A DNA stretch of 15,376 nucleotides, taken from an uncultured Cloacibacillus sp. (GTDB lineage: Bacteria > Synergistota > Synergistia > Synergistales > Synergistaceae). Both the position numbers and the translations under genes were made by a program. How positions within the stretch are numbered: position 1 is the first letter of the stretch; each line of letters opens with the position of its first letter. The notes beneath the pieces are model-generated. The model searched no databases. It was given only the letters and a program-made list of their open reading frames with translations, and had not been told where the DNA came from. The DNA is taken from the NCBI GenBank assembly GCA_934511335.1, contig CAKSWL010000019.1, positions 1-15,376 on the forward strand, in the 5' to 3' direction. This document shows, piece after piece, positions 7,535 through 15,229 of the stretch.

Positions 7535-7544
7535 CCGCGAAAAA

Positions 7545-7564
7545 TTTATATAAGCTTATATAAA
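7545..7564. repeat. Perfect 20-bp AT-rich palindrome between larA-like gene and aconitase X
   Basis: A complete inverted repeat centred on AAGCTT, with TTTATATA on the left and its complement on the right. It sits 10 bases after the larA-like stop codon and about 30 bases before the ribosome site of the next gene (GAGGAAGGCGG, 7596-7606). No T run follows, so it is not an intrinsic terminator. It could be a protein-binding site or an mRNA hairpin used for processing. Confidence 0.7.
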
Positions 7565-7612
7565 GAGACTCTCGCAAAAAGAAATATAACTTGTAGAGGA
7601 AGGCGGAATGAA

Positions 7613-8830
7613 ATGTTTTTAACAGACGAAGAAAAACGGATCCTTGACGGAGCCGAAGGAGCCGGTAAGCAGAAGGCGATGGAAATGCTTTACGCGCTCG
7701 GCCTCACCTTCGACGCGGAAAAGCTCATCCCCGTAAAACGCGCCCACGTGGCTCTGAGCGGGCAGGAGGGCGACACCTACTGGTGCGAGCTGCTGGTAAA
7801 CGGCGGCGCGACCTGCGCGGTGCCTCCGACGACCAATCCCTACTGGGATACGAACTATCTGACAAAGTTCTTTGACGTGACGAAGGAAGAGCTGGAACTT
7901 GCAGACCGCACCGGCGACGCCTACCGCCGTATCGGCGCGAAACTCACATATCACTGCGCGCCCGGTGTCTGCTCCAACGTCCCCTTCTTCGGCGAGCATG
8001 TGGCCTTTTCTGAATCCAGCGCCACTCCCTATGTCAACGGCGCCCTCGGCGCCCGCTCCAACCGCGAATCGTCGGTGAGCGCCTTGGCCGCCGCCGTAAT
8101 CGGCAAGACGCCCTATTACGGCTACCACATCGACGAAAACAGATACGGCGACTTCCTCGTCGACGTCGACGCCGACCTTGAGAGCTGCTACGACTGGGGC
8201 ATCCTGGGCCACTGTCTGGGCAAGATCGCCGGCTACCGAATCCCCGTGCTCAGATTCAAGAAGCCCCTCCGCCCGACCCAGGAAGACTTCCTCTACTTCG
8301 GCGCGGAAGCCGCCACGAGCGGCGCGGTCGCGATGTACCACATGGTGGGGATCACTCCCGAAGCGCCGACGATCGAGGCGGCCTTCGGCGGCAAAAAAGT
8401 CCCCGCGCCCGAATGCGTGCTTACCGACAAAGATCTCAAAGACAGAGAGGAGATGCTCACTCCCGCCACCGGGAAGATCAACCTCGTCATGCTCGGCTGC
8501 CCGCACTACACCTACAACCAGCTGCTCGACGTCGAAAAGCTGCTGGCAGGCAGGCATATCTGCAACGACACGGCCTTCTGGATCCTTGCGGAATCGGGGG
8601 CCGTCGAACTCGCGGAGCGCTCGCACCTGCGCCAGAGGCTTGAACTCCTCGGCGTACGCATGGTGGGCGACACCTGCATCGACGAACCCTGCTGGAAATC
8701 ATTTGAGGGCGCTTTAGGCGTGACCGACTCACCGAAGTGCGCCTATTACAGAGAGCGCCGCGGACAGCCCTTCGCCATCCGCAGGCTGTCGCAGTGCATA
8801 GATGCCGCAGTAAAAGGGAGGCTCGACTAA
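7613..8830 (+). CDS. Aconitase X catalytic (large) domain protein, DUF521
   Basis: A 405-residue protein of the aconitase X family, an iron-sulfur dehydratase group. Known members are archaeal phosphomevalonate dehydratase and bacterial cis-3-hydroxy-L-proline dehydratase; both remove a 3-hydroxyl beside a carboxylate. The family core is clear: TYHCAPGVCSNVPFFGEH (112-129), then ESSATPYVNGALGARSNRES (134-153). Further on are a GYHIDENRYGD segment (170-180) and MLGCPHYTYNQL (293-304). C115, C296 and C355 are the likely cluster-binding cysteines. The start has GAGGAAGG upstream. Its stop overlaps the start of the small subunit by one base (TAATG), so the two are translationally coupled, as expected for partners of one enzyme. 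The neighbours (LarA homologue, TRAP importer) differ from a mevalonate setting, and no proline racemase or imino acid reductase is present, so I leave the substrate open. Confidence 0.9.
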   Translation: MFLTDEEKRILDGAEGAGKQKAMEMLYALGLTFDAEKLIPVKRAHVALSGQEGDTYWCELLVNGGATCAVPPTTNPYWDTNYLTKFFDVTKEELELADRTGDAYRRIGAKLTYHCAPGVCSNVPFFGEHVAFSESSATPYVNGALGARSNRESSVSALAAAVIGKTPYYGYHIDENRYGDFLVDVDADLESCYDWGILGHCLGKIAGYRIPVLRFKKPLRPTQEDFLYFGAEAATSGAVAMYHMVGITPEAPTIEAAFGGKKVPAPECVLTDKDLKDREEMLTPATGKINLVMLGCPHYTYNQLLDVEKLLAGRHICNDTAFWILAESGAVELAERSHLRQRLELLGVRMVGDTCIDEPCWKSFEGALGVTDSPKCAYYRERRGQPFAIRRLSQCIDAAVKGRLD

Positions 8831-9264
8831 TGGCCGACAACATGAAGGTATACAAGTGCCGCTCAATAGTCCGCGGCTCTGGCGCGGGCGAAGCCGTCGT
8901 ATCAAAGGACGCGATGTGCTTCTACCTCACCGACCCGACCACCGGCACCGTCATTGAAAGAAACCACGCGATCGAAGGCAAAAGCATCGCCGGCAAAATC
9001 CTCGTGCTCCAGTCCGGCAAGGGAAGCTCCGTAGTCCAGGCGGACGGTTTCTACCAGCTGTGGGTGAGAAACAACCTGCCCGCGGCAATCATTATAAACG
9101 TCCCCGAACCCGTCATCGTCTCCTCCGCCGTCATGGTCGGCTCTACGATGGTCGACCGCCTCGAAAAAGACCCCTACGAGGTCATCGAAGACGGCGACTA
9201 TGTGGAAGTGGACGCGGACGCTCAGGAGGTACGCGTATGGAAAGGAGGCAAAACGTCAGACTGA
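8830..9264 (+). CDS. Aconitase X swivel-domain (small) subunit, DUF126
   Basis: A 144-residue protein matching the aconitase X swivelling domain, which in two-subunit enzymes docks on the large subunit and completes the active site. Family features are an early glycine-rich strand (RGSGAGEAVVSKDAMCF, 15-31), DPTTGTVIERNHAIEGKS (35-52), the GKGSS loop (63-67) with candidate catalytic serine S66 or S67, and NLPAAIII (82-89). The start is the ATG that overlaps the large-subunit stop codon; an upstream in-frame reading from 8737 would run through the large-subunit gene and adds an arginine-rich shadow sequence, so I reject it. The DctP gene follows after 66 bases. Confidence 0.9.
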   Translation: MADNMKVYKCRSIVRGSGAGEAVVSKDAMCFYLTDPTTGTVIERNHAIEGKSIAGKILVLQSGKGSSVVQADGFYQLWVRNNLPAAIIINVPEPVIVSSAVMVGSTMVDRLEKDPYEVIEDGDYVEVDADAQEVRVWKGGKTSD

Positions 9265-9330
9265 TCTTAAGACGGCGTCACTTTTTTGGATTTTTTCAGT
9301 AAAAATAAAAAAACAGGGAGGAACAAAAAT

Positions 9331-10314
9331 ATGAAAAAGCTTCTCGCAGCAGTAATGTTCATCACCATTATGGCGGCAAGCGCGGCTTTCGCAGCTCCTG
9401 AGTACACGATCAAAGTCGGTTATATCGGCTCCGATACCCACCCGACGATGCAGGCGATGAAGACCTTCGCCGAAGATGTGGATAGCGGTTCGAAGGGCAA
9501 GATCAAGGTAGAACTTTACCCGAACGCGCAGCTCGGCGGCGACCGCGAACTCTGCGAAGGCGTACAGATGGGCACGATCCAGATGGCCATCCCCTCGACC
9601 TCGGCTCTCGCCGGCTTCGACAAGCGCATCCAAGTCCTCGACCTGCCCTACCTCTTCACGACGAGAAAGGCGGCCTTTGAGGCGGTAGACGGCGAGCTCG
9701 GGCAGAAACTCAACTCCTACCTGCAGAAGAAGGGCTTCGAGGTCCTCGGCTATCAGGAAAACGGCTTCCGCCACGTGACGAACAGCAAGCGCCCCGTCAA
9801 GAGCCCCGCGGATCTCAAGGGGCTCAAAATACGCACGATGGAAAACCCCATGCACATCGCCTTCTTCAAGGAGCTCGGCGCGAACCCCACCCCGATGAGC
9901 TGGGGCGAGCTTTACACGGCGCTGCAGCAGGGAACGGTAGACGCGCAGGAGAACCCCTACGCGATGATCGACGACGGTAAGTTCTACGAGGTCCAGAAGT
10001 ACGTCTCCGAGACCGGACACGTCTTTTCCTACGAAATCCTTATCGCGAACAAGAAATTCATGGACAAGCTTCCCTCCGACCTCCGCGAGGTAGTCGTCGA
10101 CGCGGCCCGCAAGGCGATCACGGCGCAGCGCGCCAGCCTCGAGAAGGAAGAGGCCGCCTTCAAAGCAAAGGTCACCAAGGCCGGCCTGCAGGCGAACGAG
10201 CTGACGCCGGAGCAGAAGAAGCCCTTCGTAGAGGCGACGAAGAAGGTCTACACACAGTTTGAAAAGGATCTCGGCAAGGAGATCATGGATATCGCCAGAA
10301 AGGTACAGATGTAA
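9331..10314 (+). CDS. dctP: TRAP transporter substrate-binding protein (DctP family)
   Basis: A 327-residue periplasmic solute receptor that captures a carboxylate and hands it to the DctQM permease. The signal peptide covers residues 1-21 (MKKLLAAV start, likely cut after AFA). The mature part shows the family order: KVELYPNAQLGGDRE (59-72), DLPYLF (104-109), GFRHVTNSKRPV (145-156), LKGLKIRTMENPMH (162-175) and GELYTALQQGTVDAQENP (192-209). R168 is the conserved arginine that usually pairs with the substrate carboxylate. GGGAGG at 9316-9321 fits the ATG at 9331; an in-frame ATG at 9286 would put a charged extension before the signal peptide and is rejected. Its position after aconitase X suggests that the imported compound, or its stereoisomer, feeds the LarA and aconitase X enzymes. 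Confidence 0.95.
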   Translation: MKKLLAAVMFITIMAASAAFAAPEYTIKVGYIGSDTHPTMQAMKTFAEDVDSGSKGKIKVELYPNAQLGGDRELCEGVQMGTIQMAIPSTSALAGFDKRIQVLDLPYLFTTRKAAFEAVDGELGQKLNSYLQKKGFEVLGYQENGFRHVTNSKRPVKSPADLKGLKIRTMENPMHIAFFKELGANPTPMSWGELYTALQQGTVDAQENPYAMIDDGKFYEVQKYVSETGHVFSYEILIANKKFMDKLPSDLREVVVDAARKAITAQRASLEKEEAAFKAKVTKAGLQANELTPEQKKPFVEATKKVYTQFEKDLGKEIMDIARKVQM

Positions 10315-10340
10315 TTTTTCCAGATCTTAAGCAAAAACAC

Positions 10341-10367
10341 GCGCGTCCCTTGCACAAAGGGACGCGC
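10341..10367 (+). terminator. Attenuating hairpin between dctP and dctQ
   Basis: GCGCGTCCCTT (10341-10351) pairs with AAGGGACGCGC (10357-10367) across a 5-base loop, an 11-bp stem. Only three T residues follow (10368-10370), so it should be a leaky terminator or an RNA-stabilising structure rather than a full stop. Placed after the binding-protein gene, it would raise DctP over the permease subunits, which such systems usually need. Confidence 0.6.
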
Positions 10368-10398
10368 TTTATAGCCGCCTCAGGAGGTTGTTGCCGCG

Positions 10399-10911
10399 AT
10401 GACCGTCAAGAAGTTTTTCGATAACTTTGAAGAGTATTTCTGCGTCTGGACGATGGCGATTATGACCGCTCTCGTCTTCATCCAGGTCGTCATGAGGTAC
10501 GTCTTTTCCAATTCCCTCTCCTGGAGCGAGGAGATGGCGCGCTTTATCTTCCTCTGGCTCTCATGGATCGGGGCAAGCTACGCCGTAAAAGAGCGCAGCC
10601 ACTTTCGCGTCGAGATGTTCGCGAACATGGTAAAGGGCGCGGCGCGCCGGTATTTTGAATATTTCGTGCTGATCGTCTGGTTTATTTTCAGTTTCATTCT
10701 CACATGGCTGGGAACCGAGCTCGTCATTTTTATTTATGATACGGGGCAGGCTTCCGCCGCCATGGATATCCCGATGACCTGGCCCTACGCCTCCGTCCCC
10801 GTCGGCTGCGGCCTGATGTGCATCCGGCTGATCGTTGAAATGTACAAGATCTATAGGGGAGAGCCTGTAGGTCCGGAAAAGAAAGAGGAAGAATTGGAGG
10901 AGATGATATAA
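10399..10911 (+). CDS. dctQ: TRAP transporter small permease subunit (DctQ)
   Basis: A 170-residue membrane protein with four predicted membrane segments (about residues 16-34, 47-64, 86-108 and 128-147), the standard DctQ topology. The family signature SWSEEMARFIFLWLSWIGAS (41-60), followed by AVKERSHFRVEMF (62-74), is intact. The C-terminal tail is short and acidic (KKEEELEEMI). AGGAGG at 10382-10387 supports the start. It ends one base before the dctM start, indicating coupled translation. DctQ holds the large subunit in the membrane and is needed for binding-protein-dependent transport. Confidence 0.94.
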   Translation: MTVKKFFDNFEEYFCVWTMAIMTALVFIQVVMRYVFSNSLSWSEEMARFIFLWLSWIGASYAVKERSHFRVEMFANMVKGAARRYFEYFVLIVWFIFSFILTWLGTELVIFIYDTGQASAAMDIPMTWPYASVPVGCGLMCIRLIVEMYKIYRGEPVGPEKKEEELEEMI

Positions 10912-10912
10912 G

Positions 10913-12193
10913 ATGGAGGCGTTGATTCTCTTCTCTTTGCTGATAATCACCATCGGTCTCAGCATCCCCATCGGCATCACGCTGGGGCTTTCGACGAGCA
11001 TCGCCATGTGGCTGACTTCGGATATCCCGATGCTGATGCTGGCACAGAAGTCGGTGACGGGGCTGGATTCTTTCCCGCTGCTGGCGATCCCCTTTTTCAT
11101 CCTCGCTGGCGCTTTGATGTGCAACGGCGGCATTTCGCGCCGTCTCGTCACTCTCGCCGAGAGTCTGGTCGGCTTCATCACGGGCGGACTGGCGATGGTG
11201 ACGGTGCTGGCCTGTATGTTCTTTGCGGCCATTTCCGGCTCCGGGCCGGCGACGGTCTCCGCCATCGGCTCTTTTATGATCCCTTCGATGAAGGAGCGCA
11301 AGTATGACGCGGGCTTCGCCGCCGCCATCACCGCCGCGGCGGGGACGATCGGCGTCATCATCCCGCCCTCGATACCCTTCGTCATCTACTGCGTCGTCGC
11401 GCAGTGCTCCATCGGCGATATGTTCATCGCCGGCATCGTGCCGGGGGTGATCATCGGCGTCGCCCTGATGCTCGTCTGTTACGTGACGGCAAAGAAACGC
11501 CATTATGTGAGCGTCTCCGAACGCCCCAAGTTCTCAAGCGTATGGAAGGCCTTCAGGGAGGCTTTCTGGGCGCTGATGGTGCCGGTGATCATCTTAGGCG
11601 GCATCTACGGAGGCATCTTCACGCCGACGGAGGCGGCGGTGGTCGCGGTAGTCTACTCGGTGCTCGTCGGCAAATTCGTCTACAAGGAGCTTGACGGAAA
11701 ATCCATCTATGAGTGCCTGCGTGTCTCCGGGCTCATAAACGGCGCGACGGAGTTCATGATCGGGCTTTCGATGGCCTTTGCCAGCTATCTGGCGATGGCG
11801 CAGATACCGGCGCACGTCGCAGAGTGGCTGGCCGGCTTCGCCCACAATCCCTTTATCCTGCTGATGGTGATCAACGTCTTCCTGCTGATCATCGGCTGCT
11901 TCGTGGACAACATCGCGGCGGTGATCATCCTGACGCCGATACTGCTGCCGGTGGTCAAAACGATAGGCGTCGACCCGATCCACTTCGGGCTCATCATCAC
12001 CGTCAACCTGGCCTGCGGCTTCATCTCGCCGCCCTATGGGATAAACCTCTTCGTCGCCTCCGCGATCTCGGGGGAGAGCATCGAAAATATCTCCAAATCG
12101 ATACTCCCCTCCTTCCTGGCGATGGTCGCCTGTCTGCTGCTCTTTACATATTTCCCCGTCTTCTCGCTCGGACTGCTCAACGTGTTGAGGTAG
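10913..12193 (+). CDS. dctM: TRAP transporter large permease subunit (DctM)
   Basis: A 426-residue protein of normal DctM length with about 11-12 hydrophobic segments; this subunit forms the sodium-driven transport path. Repeated family elements are visible: SGSGPATVSAIGSFMIPSM (108-126) and IIPPSIPFVIYCVVA (149-163) in the first half. In the second half are FVDNIAAVIILTPILLPV and the related FISPPYGINLFVASAISG. The start follows the dctQ stop by one base. The set P-Q-M is complete and in the usual order. No terminator with a T run follows directly; a GC-rich hairpin and then the formate channel gene come next. Confidence 0.95.
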   Translation: MEALILFSLLIITIGLSIPIGITLGLSTSIAMWLTSDIPMLMLAQKSVTGLDSFPLLAIPFFILAGALMCNGGISRRLVTLAESLVGFITGGLAMVTVLACMFFAAISGSGPATVSAIGSFMIPSMKERKYDAGFAAAITAAAGTIGVIIPPSIPFVIYCVVAQCSIGDMFIAGIVPGVIIGVALMLVCYVTAKKRHYVSVSERPKFSSVWKAFREAFWALMVPVIILGGIYGGIFTPTEAAVVAVVYSVLVGKFVYKELDGKSIYECLRVSGLINGATEFMIGLSMAFASYLAMAQIPAHVAEWLAGFAHNPFILLMVINVFLLIIGCFVDNIAAVIILTPILLPVVKTIGVDPIHFGLIITVNLACGFISPPYGINLFVASAISGESIENISKSILPSFLAMVACLLLFTYFPVFSLGLLNVLR

Positions 12194-12216
12194 GCGAAGC
12201 GGCGGTATATCCCCGC

Positions 12217-12248
12217 GCCGGCGGAGGCGAAAAGCGGCCTCCGCCGGC
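12217..12248. other. GC-rich inverted repeat after dctM
   Basis: GCCGGCGGAGGC (12217-12228) pairs with GCCTCCGCCGGC (12237-12248), a 12-bp perfect stem with an 8-base loop, 24 bases after the dctM stop. No T run follows on either side, so it is not a classic terminator. It may protect the 3' end of the TRAP message or stop transcription with help from Rho. Confidence 0.5.
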
Positions 12249-12355
12249 AGCAGCGGGCAAACGCGAGACCGTGCAGCGCAGCGGTTTTGATGATAGATTT
12301 ACGCCAGAAAGATAAAATTTCAGCGATCGATAAAAGCAGATGGAGGTCCTTAGAT

Positions 12356-13147
12356 ATGAACTATAAAACTCCGCCGGAGATAGCGGAAAGCGCCGTCACT
12401 GCGGCGATAAACAAGGCCAGCCTGCCCTTCCTTCCGATGTTGCTGCTGGGATTTCTTGCCGGAGCCTACATCGCAATGGGCGGCTGTTTCATGATCGTGG
12501 CGACGCAGGACGCGGCGCGGTACGCAGGCATAGGCATCTCAAAGCTGCTCAGCGGTTTCGTCTTCTCTCTCGGCCTCTTTCTCGTCGTCGCCGCAGGCGG
12601 CGAGCTCTTCACCGGCAACTGCCTGATGCCTATCGGGCTGCTCTCGCGCAAAATATCGTGGCGCGGCATGCTGCGCAACCTCTCGGCGGTATACGCGGCA
12701 AACTTTGCGGGCGCCCTCTTCTTCGCCTGGCTGATATTCCAAAGCGGCGTGCTGACACAGAGCTGCGCTGAAAAAGCGCTCGCCATCGCCGCCGCCAAAG
12801 TACGCATCCCGCTCCCTCAGATGATCGTGCGCGGCATCCTCTGCAACTGGTTCGTCGGCCTCGCCGTATGGCTCACCTTCGGCGCGCTGGACATGTCGGG
12901 CAAATTCGTCGCGCTGCTGATGCCGATCACGGCCTTCGTCGCAATGGGCTTTGAGCACTGCGTCGCCAATATGTTTTTCCTGCCGCTCGGCCTGATGATA
13001 CAGAACGGGACAGCGGCGCCTGAGCTGACGGCCGCCGCCGCGCTTGGCAACATCATCCCCGTAACGCTTGGAAACATCATCGGCGCGGCGCTTCTAGTGG
13101 GAATCATTTATTTCTTCATCTACCGCGAAGGGCTCGCGAAGGGCTGA
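12356..13147 (+). CDS. Formate/nitrite transporter (FNT) family channel
   Basis: A 263-residue membrane protein of the FNT family, pentameric channels for formate, nitrite, hydrosulfide or lactate-like monocarboxylates. Family landmarks are LLGFLAGAYIAMGG (30-43), GGELFTGNCLM (81-91), RGILCNWFVGLAVWL (159-173) and GFEHCVANMFFLP (198-210), with H201 as the conserved pore histidine. A longer reading from 12287 is open, but GGAGG at 12342-12346 fits the ATG at 12356 and the protein then begins with the normal FNT N terminus (MNYKTPPEIAESAV). It lies 162 bases after dctM on the same strand, so it may be read through from the TRAP operon or have its own promoter. It faces formate-THF ligase across a shared terminator, so formate is the likeliest substrate (inference). 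Confidence 0.92.
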   Translation: MNYKTPPEIAESAVTAAINKASLPFLPMLLLGFLAGAYIAMGGCFMIVATQDAARYAGIGISKLLSGFVFSLGLFLVVAAGGELFTGNCLMPIGLLSRKISWRGMLRNLSAVYAANFAGALFFAWLIFQSGVLTQSCAEKALAIAAAKVRIPLPQMIVRGILCNWFVGLAVWLTFGALDMSGKFVALLMPITAFVAMGFEHCVANMFFLPLGLMIQNGTAAPELTAAAALGNIIPVTLGNIIGAALLVGIIYFFIYREGLAKG

Positions 13148-13183
13148 AACCTCTAACGGAGCTCAAAAACCGATCGTATTTAA

Positions 13184-13437
13184 ACAAAAAAAGACGAGGC
13201 GGCCATACAGAAAATATCTTTTGTCGGGGAAAAATCCGTACGCGCGACACACCTCTTCTCCACCGAAGACGGCATGCCGGCCCTCCCTAAGGATGTCGAA
13301 AACGCGCTCTTCTCCGCGAGAATGACTGCGGCGGGGCGCCTCCCCTTCGAGCAATGCGCGGGCATGAAACGCTCTCGGGAGAAAGCGCCTTCGCCGGCAT
13401 CCTCCTAAGACCGCCGCGCGAAAGAAACGACCGATAA
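13184..13437 (+). pseudogene. Probable remnant of an unidentified small gene, with a frameshift
   Basis: After an in-frame stop at 13181, one plus-strand frame stays open to 13408 and reads like protein: KISFVGEKSV, then HLFSTEDGMPALPKDVENAL, then FSARMTAAGRLPFEQCA. Its codons end in G or C as often as in the real genes nearby. Near 13355-13370 the protein-like reading moves to another frame (ETLSGESAFAGILLRPPRER) and stops at 13435-13437. There is no ATG or ribosome site at the front. I see it as a decayed gene or a 3' gene fragment with a one-base frameshift, or a sequencing error. I do not recognise the family. The opposite strand is also open here (13163-13456), but that reading is arginine-rich and lacks a ribosome site. 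Confidence 0.4.
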
Positions 13438-13463
13438 GACACGCTGTCTGCTGCACAAAATTA

Positions 13464-13505
13464 AAGACAGGGTCCTTCCATGTGATATGAAAGGAGCCCT
13501 GTCTT
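13464..13505. terminator. Bidirectional terminator between the FNT gene and fhs
   Basis: AAGACAGGG (13464-13472) pairs with CCCTGTCTT (13497-13505). Inside it TCCTT (13473-13477) pairs with AAGGA (13491-13495), with one bulged base, giving a stem of 14 bp. The plus-strand side is followed by CTTTAT, and the minus-strand side by TTTAATTTT. It lies 38 bases after the fhs stop codon, so it should end fhs transcription and also that coming from the TRAP/FNT side. Confidence 0.75.
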
Positions 13506-13542
13506 CTTTATCGTACGCCGTATAGTGCGGCTTAAATCCCGC

Positions 13543-15216
13543 TTAGAAGAGCCCTGTGACCTTTCCCTGGGCGTCGACGTCGATGCTGCAGGCGGCGGGG
13601 CGTTTCGGCAGGCCGGGCATCGTCATGATCGCGCCGGTGATGGGGATGATGAAACCAGCGCCCGCGGATAGGCGCACTTCGCGCACCGTCAGCTTGAAGT
13701 CCGTCGGGCGGCCCTTTTTGCTCGCGTCGTCGGAGATCGAGGCCTGCGTCTTCGCCATGCAGATGAGCAGGCCGTCTTTGCCGAGGTCGTGGATTTTCTT
13801 GAGGTCCTTTTCGGCCTTGTCGGTGAATACTACGCCCTCTGCTCCATATATCTTCGTCGCGATGGTCTCGATCTTCTCTTTCGGCGAGAGTTTTTCGTCG
13901 TAGAGGTAATGGAAGCTGTTTTCTTTGTCGCAGGCCTTGATGACCTCTTGGGCCATCTCTATGCCGCCCTCGCCGCCCTTCGCCCAGATGTCGGACTCCA
14001 CGACGGGCACGCCGAGCTTGGCGCATTTTTCCTGGATGAACTTGAGCTCCTCTTCCGTGTCTGTCGGGAAGGCGTTGAGGGCGACGACGACGGGCAACCC
14101 GTAGGAGAGCATGTTTTCCACGTGCTTCTCAAGGTTGGGGATGCCGGCCTCAAGCGCCGCCATATTAACTTTGCCGAGGTCCTCTTTCGCCACGCCGCCG
14201 TGCATTTTGAGGGCGCGGATCGTCGCCACGATGACGACGGCGTTCGGCTTGAGTCCCGCGAGGCGGCATTTGATGTCAAGGAACTTCTCCGCGCCGAGGT
14301 CGGCGGCGAAGCCCGCCTCGGTGACGAAGTAGTCGGCGAGTTTCAGTCCGTATTTGGTGGCCATCACGCTGTTGCAGCCGTGGGCGATATTCGCAAAGGG
14401 GCCGCCGTGGATGAAGGCGGGAACATGCTCCAGCGTCTGTACGAGGTTCGGCTTGATGGCGTCTTTCAGCAGCATCGCCATCGCGCCCTGCGCCTCGAGG
14501 TCTTTCGCGGTGATGGGTTTGTCGTCGTAGGTGTAGGCGACGATAATATTCGCCAAACGCTCCTTGAGGTCGTCGATGCCCTGCGAGAGGCAGAGGATCG
14601 CCATGATCTCCGAGGCGACGGTGATGTCAAAGCCGTCCTGGCGCGGCACGCCGTCGGGCTTGCCGCCGAGGCCGATTACGACATTGCGCAGCGCGCGGTC
14701 GTTCATATCAAGCACGCGCTTGAAGACGATGCGGCGCGGGTCGATATTGAGAGGGTTGCCTTGCTGGACGGAGTTGTCGACCATCGCGGAGAGGAGGTTG
14801 TTCGCCGAGGTGATGGCGTGGAAGTCGCCCGTGAAGTGGATGTTGATATCCTCCATCGGCACGACCTGGCTGTAACCGCCGCCGGCGGCGCCGCCCTTCA
14901 CTCCGAAGACGGGGCCGAGAGAGGGTTCGCGGAGCGCCAGAGTGACCTTTTTGCCGAGTTTGGCCAGCGCCTGCGCAAGGCCGACGGAGGTCGTCGTCTT
15001 GCCCTCCCCCGCAGGAGTCGGGGTTATCGCCGTGACCAAGATCAGCTTGCCGTCGCTGTTGTCTTTGACCTTCTCCCAAAGGTCGAAGGAGACCTTCGCC
15101 TTGTATTTGCCATAGAGCTCAAGATCGTCCGCGTCGATGTCGAGCTTTTTCGCAACGTCCACAATGGGTTCCATCACAGCCTGCTGCGCTATCTCAATAT
15201 CGCTAAGAAAAGCCAT
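13543..15216 (-). CDS. fhs: Formate-tetrahydrofolate ligase
   Basis: A 557-residue cytoplasmic enzyme joining formate to tetrahydrofolate with ATP to give 10-formyl-THF, the entry of formate into one-carbon metabolism and the Wood-Ljungdahl methyl branch. It also runs in reverse to make ATP and formate. The ATP-binding loop [20 protein letters not shown] is at residues 65-84, followed by [20 protein letters not shown] and the [19 protein letters not shown] segment that mark the family. The C-terminal part ([19 protein letters not shown]) is intact, and the length is normal. The start was set at 15216 because AGGAG at 15225-15229 precedes it; the open reading from 15288 lacks a ribosome site. 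It is convergent with the FNT channel gene. Confidence 0.97.
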   Translation of the reverse strand: MAFLSDIEIAQQAVMEPIVDVAKKLDIDADDLELYGKYKAKVSFDLWEKVKDNSDGKLILVTAITPTPAGEGKTTTSVGLAQALAKLGKKVTLALREPSLGPVFGVKGGAAGGGYSQVVPMEDINIHFTGDFHAITSANNLLSAMVDNSVQQGNPLNIDPRRIVFKRVLDMNDRALRNVVIGLGGKPDGVPRQDGFDITVASEIMAILCLSQGIDDLKERLANIIVAYTYDDKPITAKDLEAQGAMAMLLKDAIKPNLVQTLEHVPAFIHGGPFANIAHGCNSVMATKYGLKLADYFVTEAGFAADLGAEKFLDIKCRLAGLKPNAVVIVATIRALKMHGGVAKEDLGKVNMAALEAGIPNLEKHVENMLSYGLPVVVALNAFPTDTEEELKFIQEKCAKLGVPVVESDIWAKGGEGGIEMAQEVIKACDKENSFHYLYDEKLSPKEKIETIATKIYGAEGVVFTDKAEKDLKKIHDLGKDGLLICMAKTQASISDDASKKGRPTDFKLTVREVRLSAGAGFIIPITGAIMTMPGLPKRPAACSIDVDAQGKVTGLF

Positions 15217-15224
15217 TTTAACCA

Positions 15225-15229
15225 CTCCT
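15225..15229 (-). promoter_or_regulatory. Ribosome binding site that fixes the fhs start
   Basis: On the minus strand AGGAG lies eight bases before the ATG at 15216. The upstream stretch to the window end (15230-15376) is AT-rich and surely holds the fhs promoter. I found only weak -10-like boxes (TATACT, TAAAAT near 15290-15303) without a good -35, and no recognisable riboswitch. Confidence 0.7.

Noticed and set aside
7526..7539. CGCGG-ATAA-CCGCG hairpin at the larA-like stop codon
   Set aside because: A 5-bp stem that includes the stop codon in its loop and is followed by A residues rather than T; likely chance.
7619..8626. A 335-codon minus-strand open frame opposite aconitase X
   Set aside because: Aconitase X motifs are intact on the plus strand; the antisense product is of low complexity with repeated Val, Asp, Arg and His.
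9265..9310. Short GACGGCGTC dyad followed by T runs after the aconitase X small subunit
   Set aside because: The stem is only three base pairs around a three-base loop, too small for a terminator; the T run is probably part of an AT-rich leader before dctP.
9256..10020. A 254-codon minus-strand open frame opposite dctP
   Set aside because: Antisense shadow; the plus-strand gene has a signal peptide and all DctP motifs.
13163..13456. A 97-codon minus-strand open frame between FNT and fhs
   Set aside because: It starts with GTG without a ribosome site and is arginine- and phenylalanine-rich; the plus-strand frames over the same bases look more protein-like.
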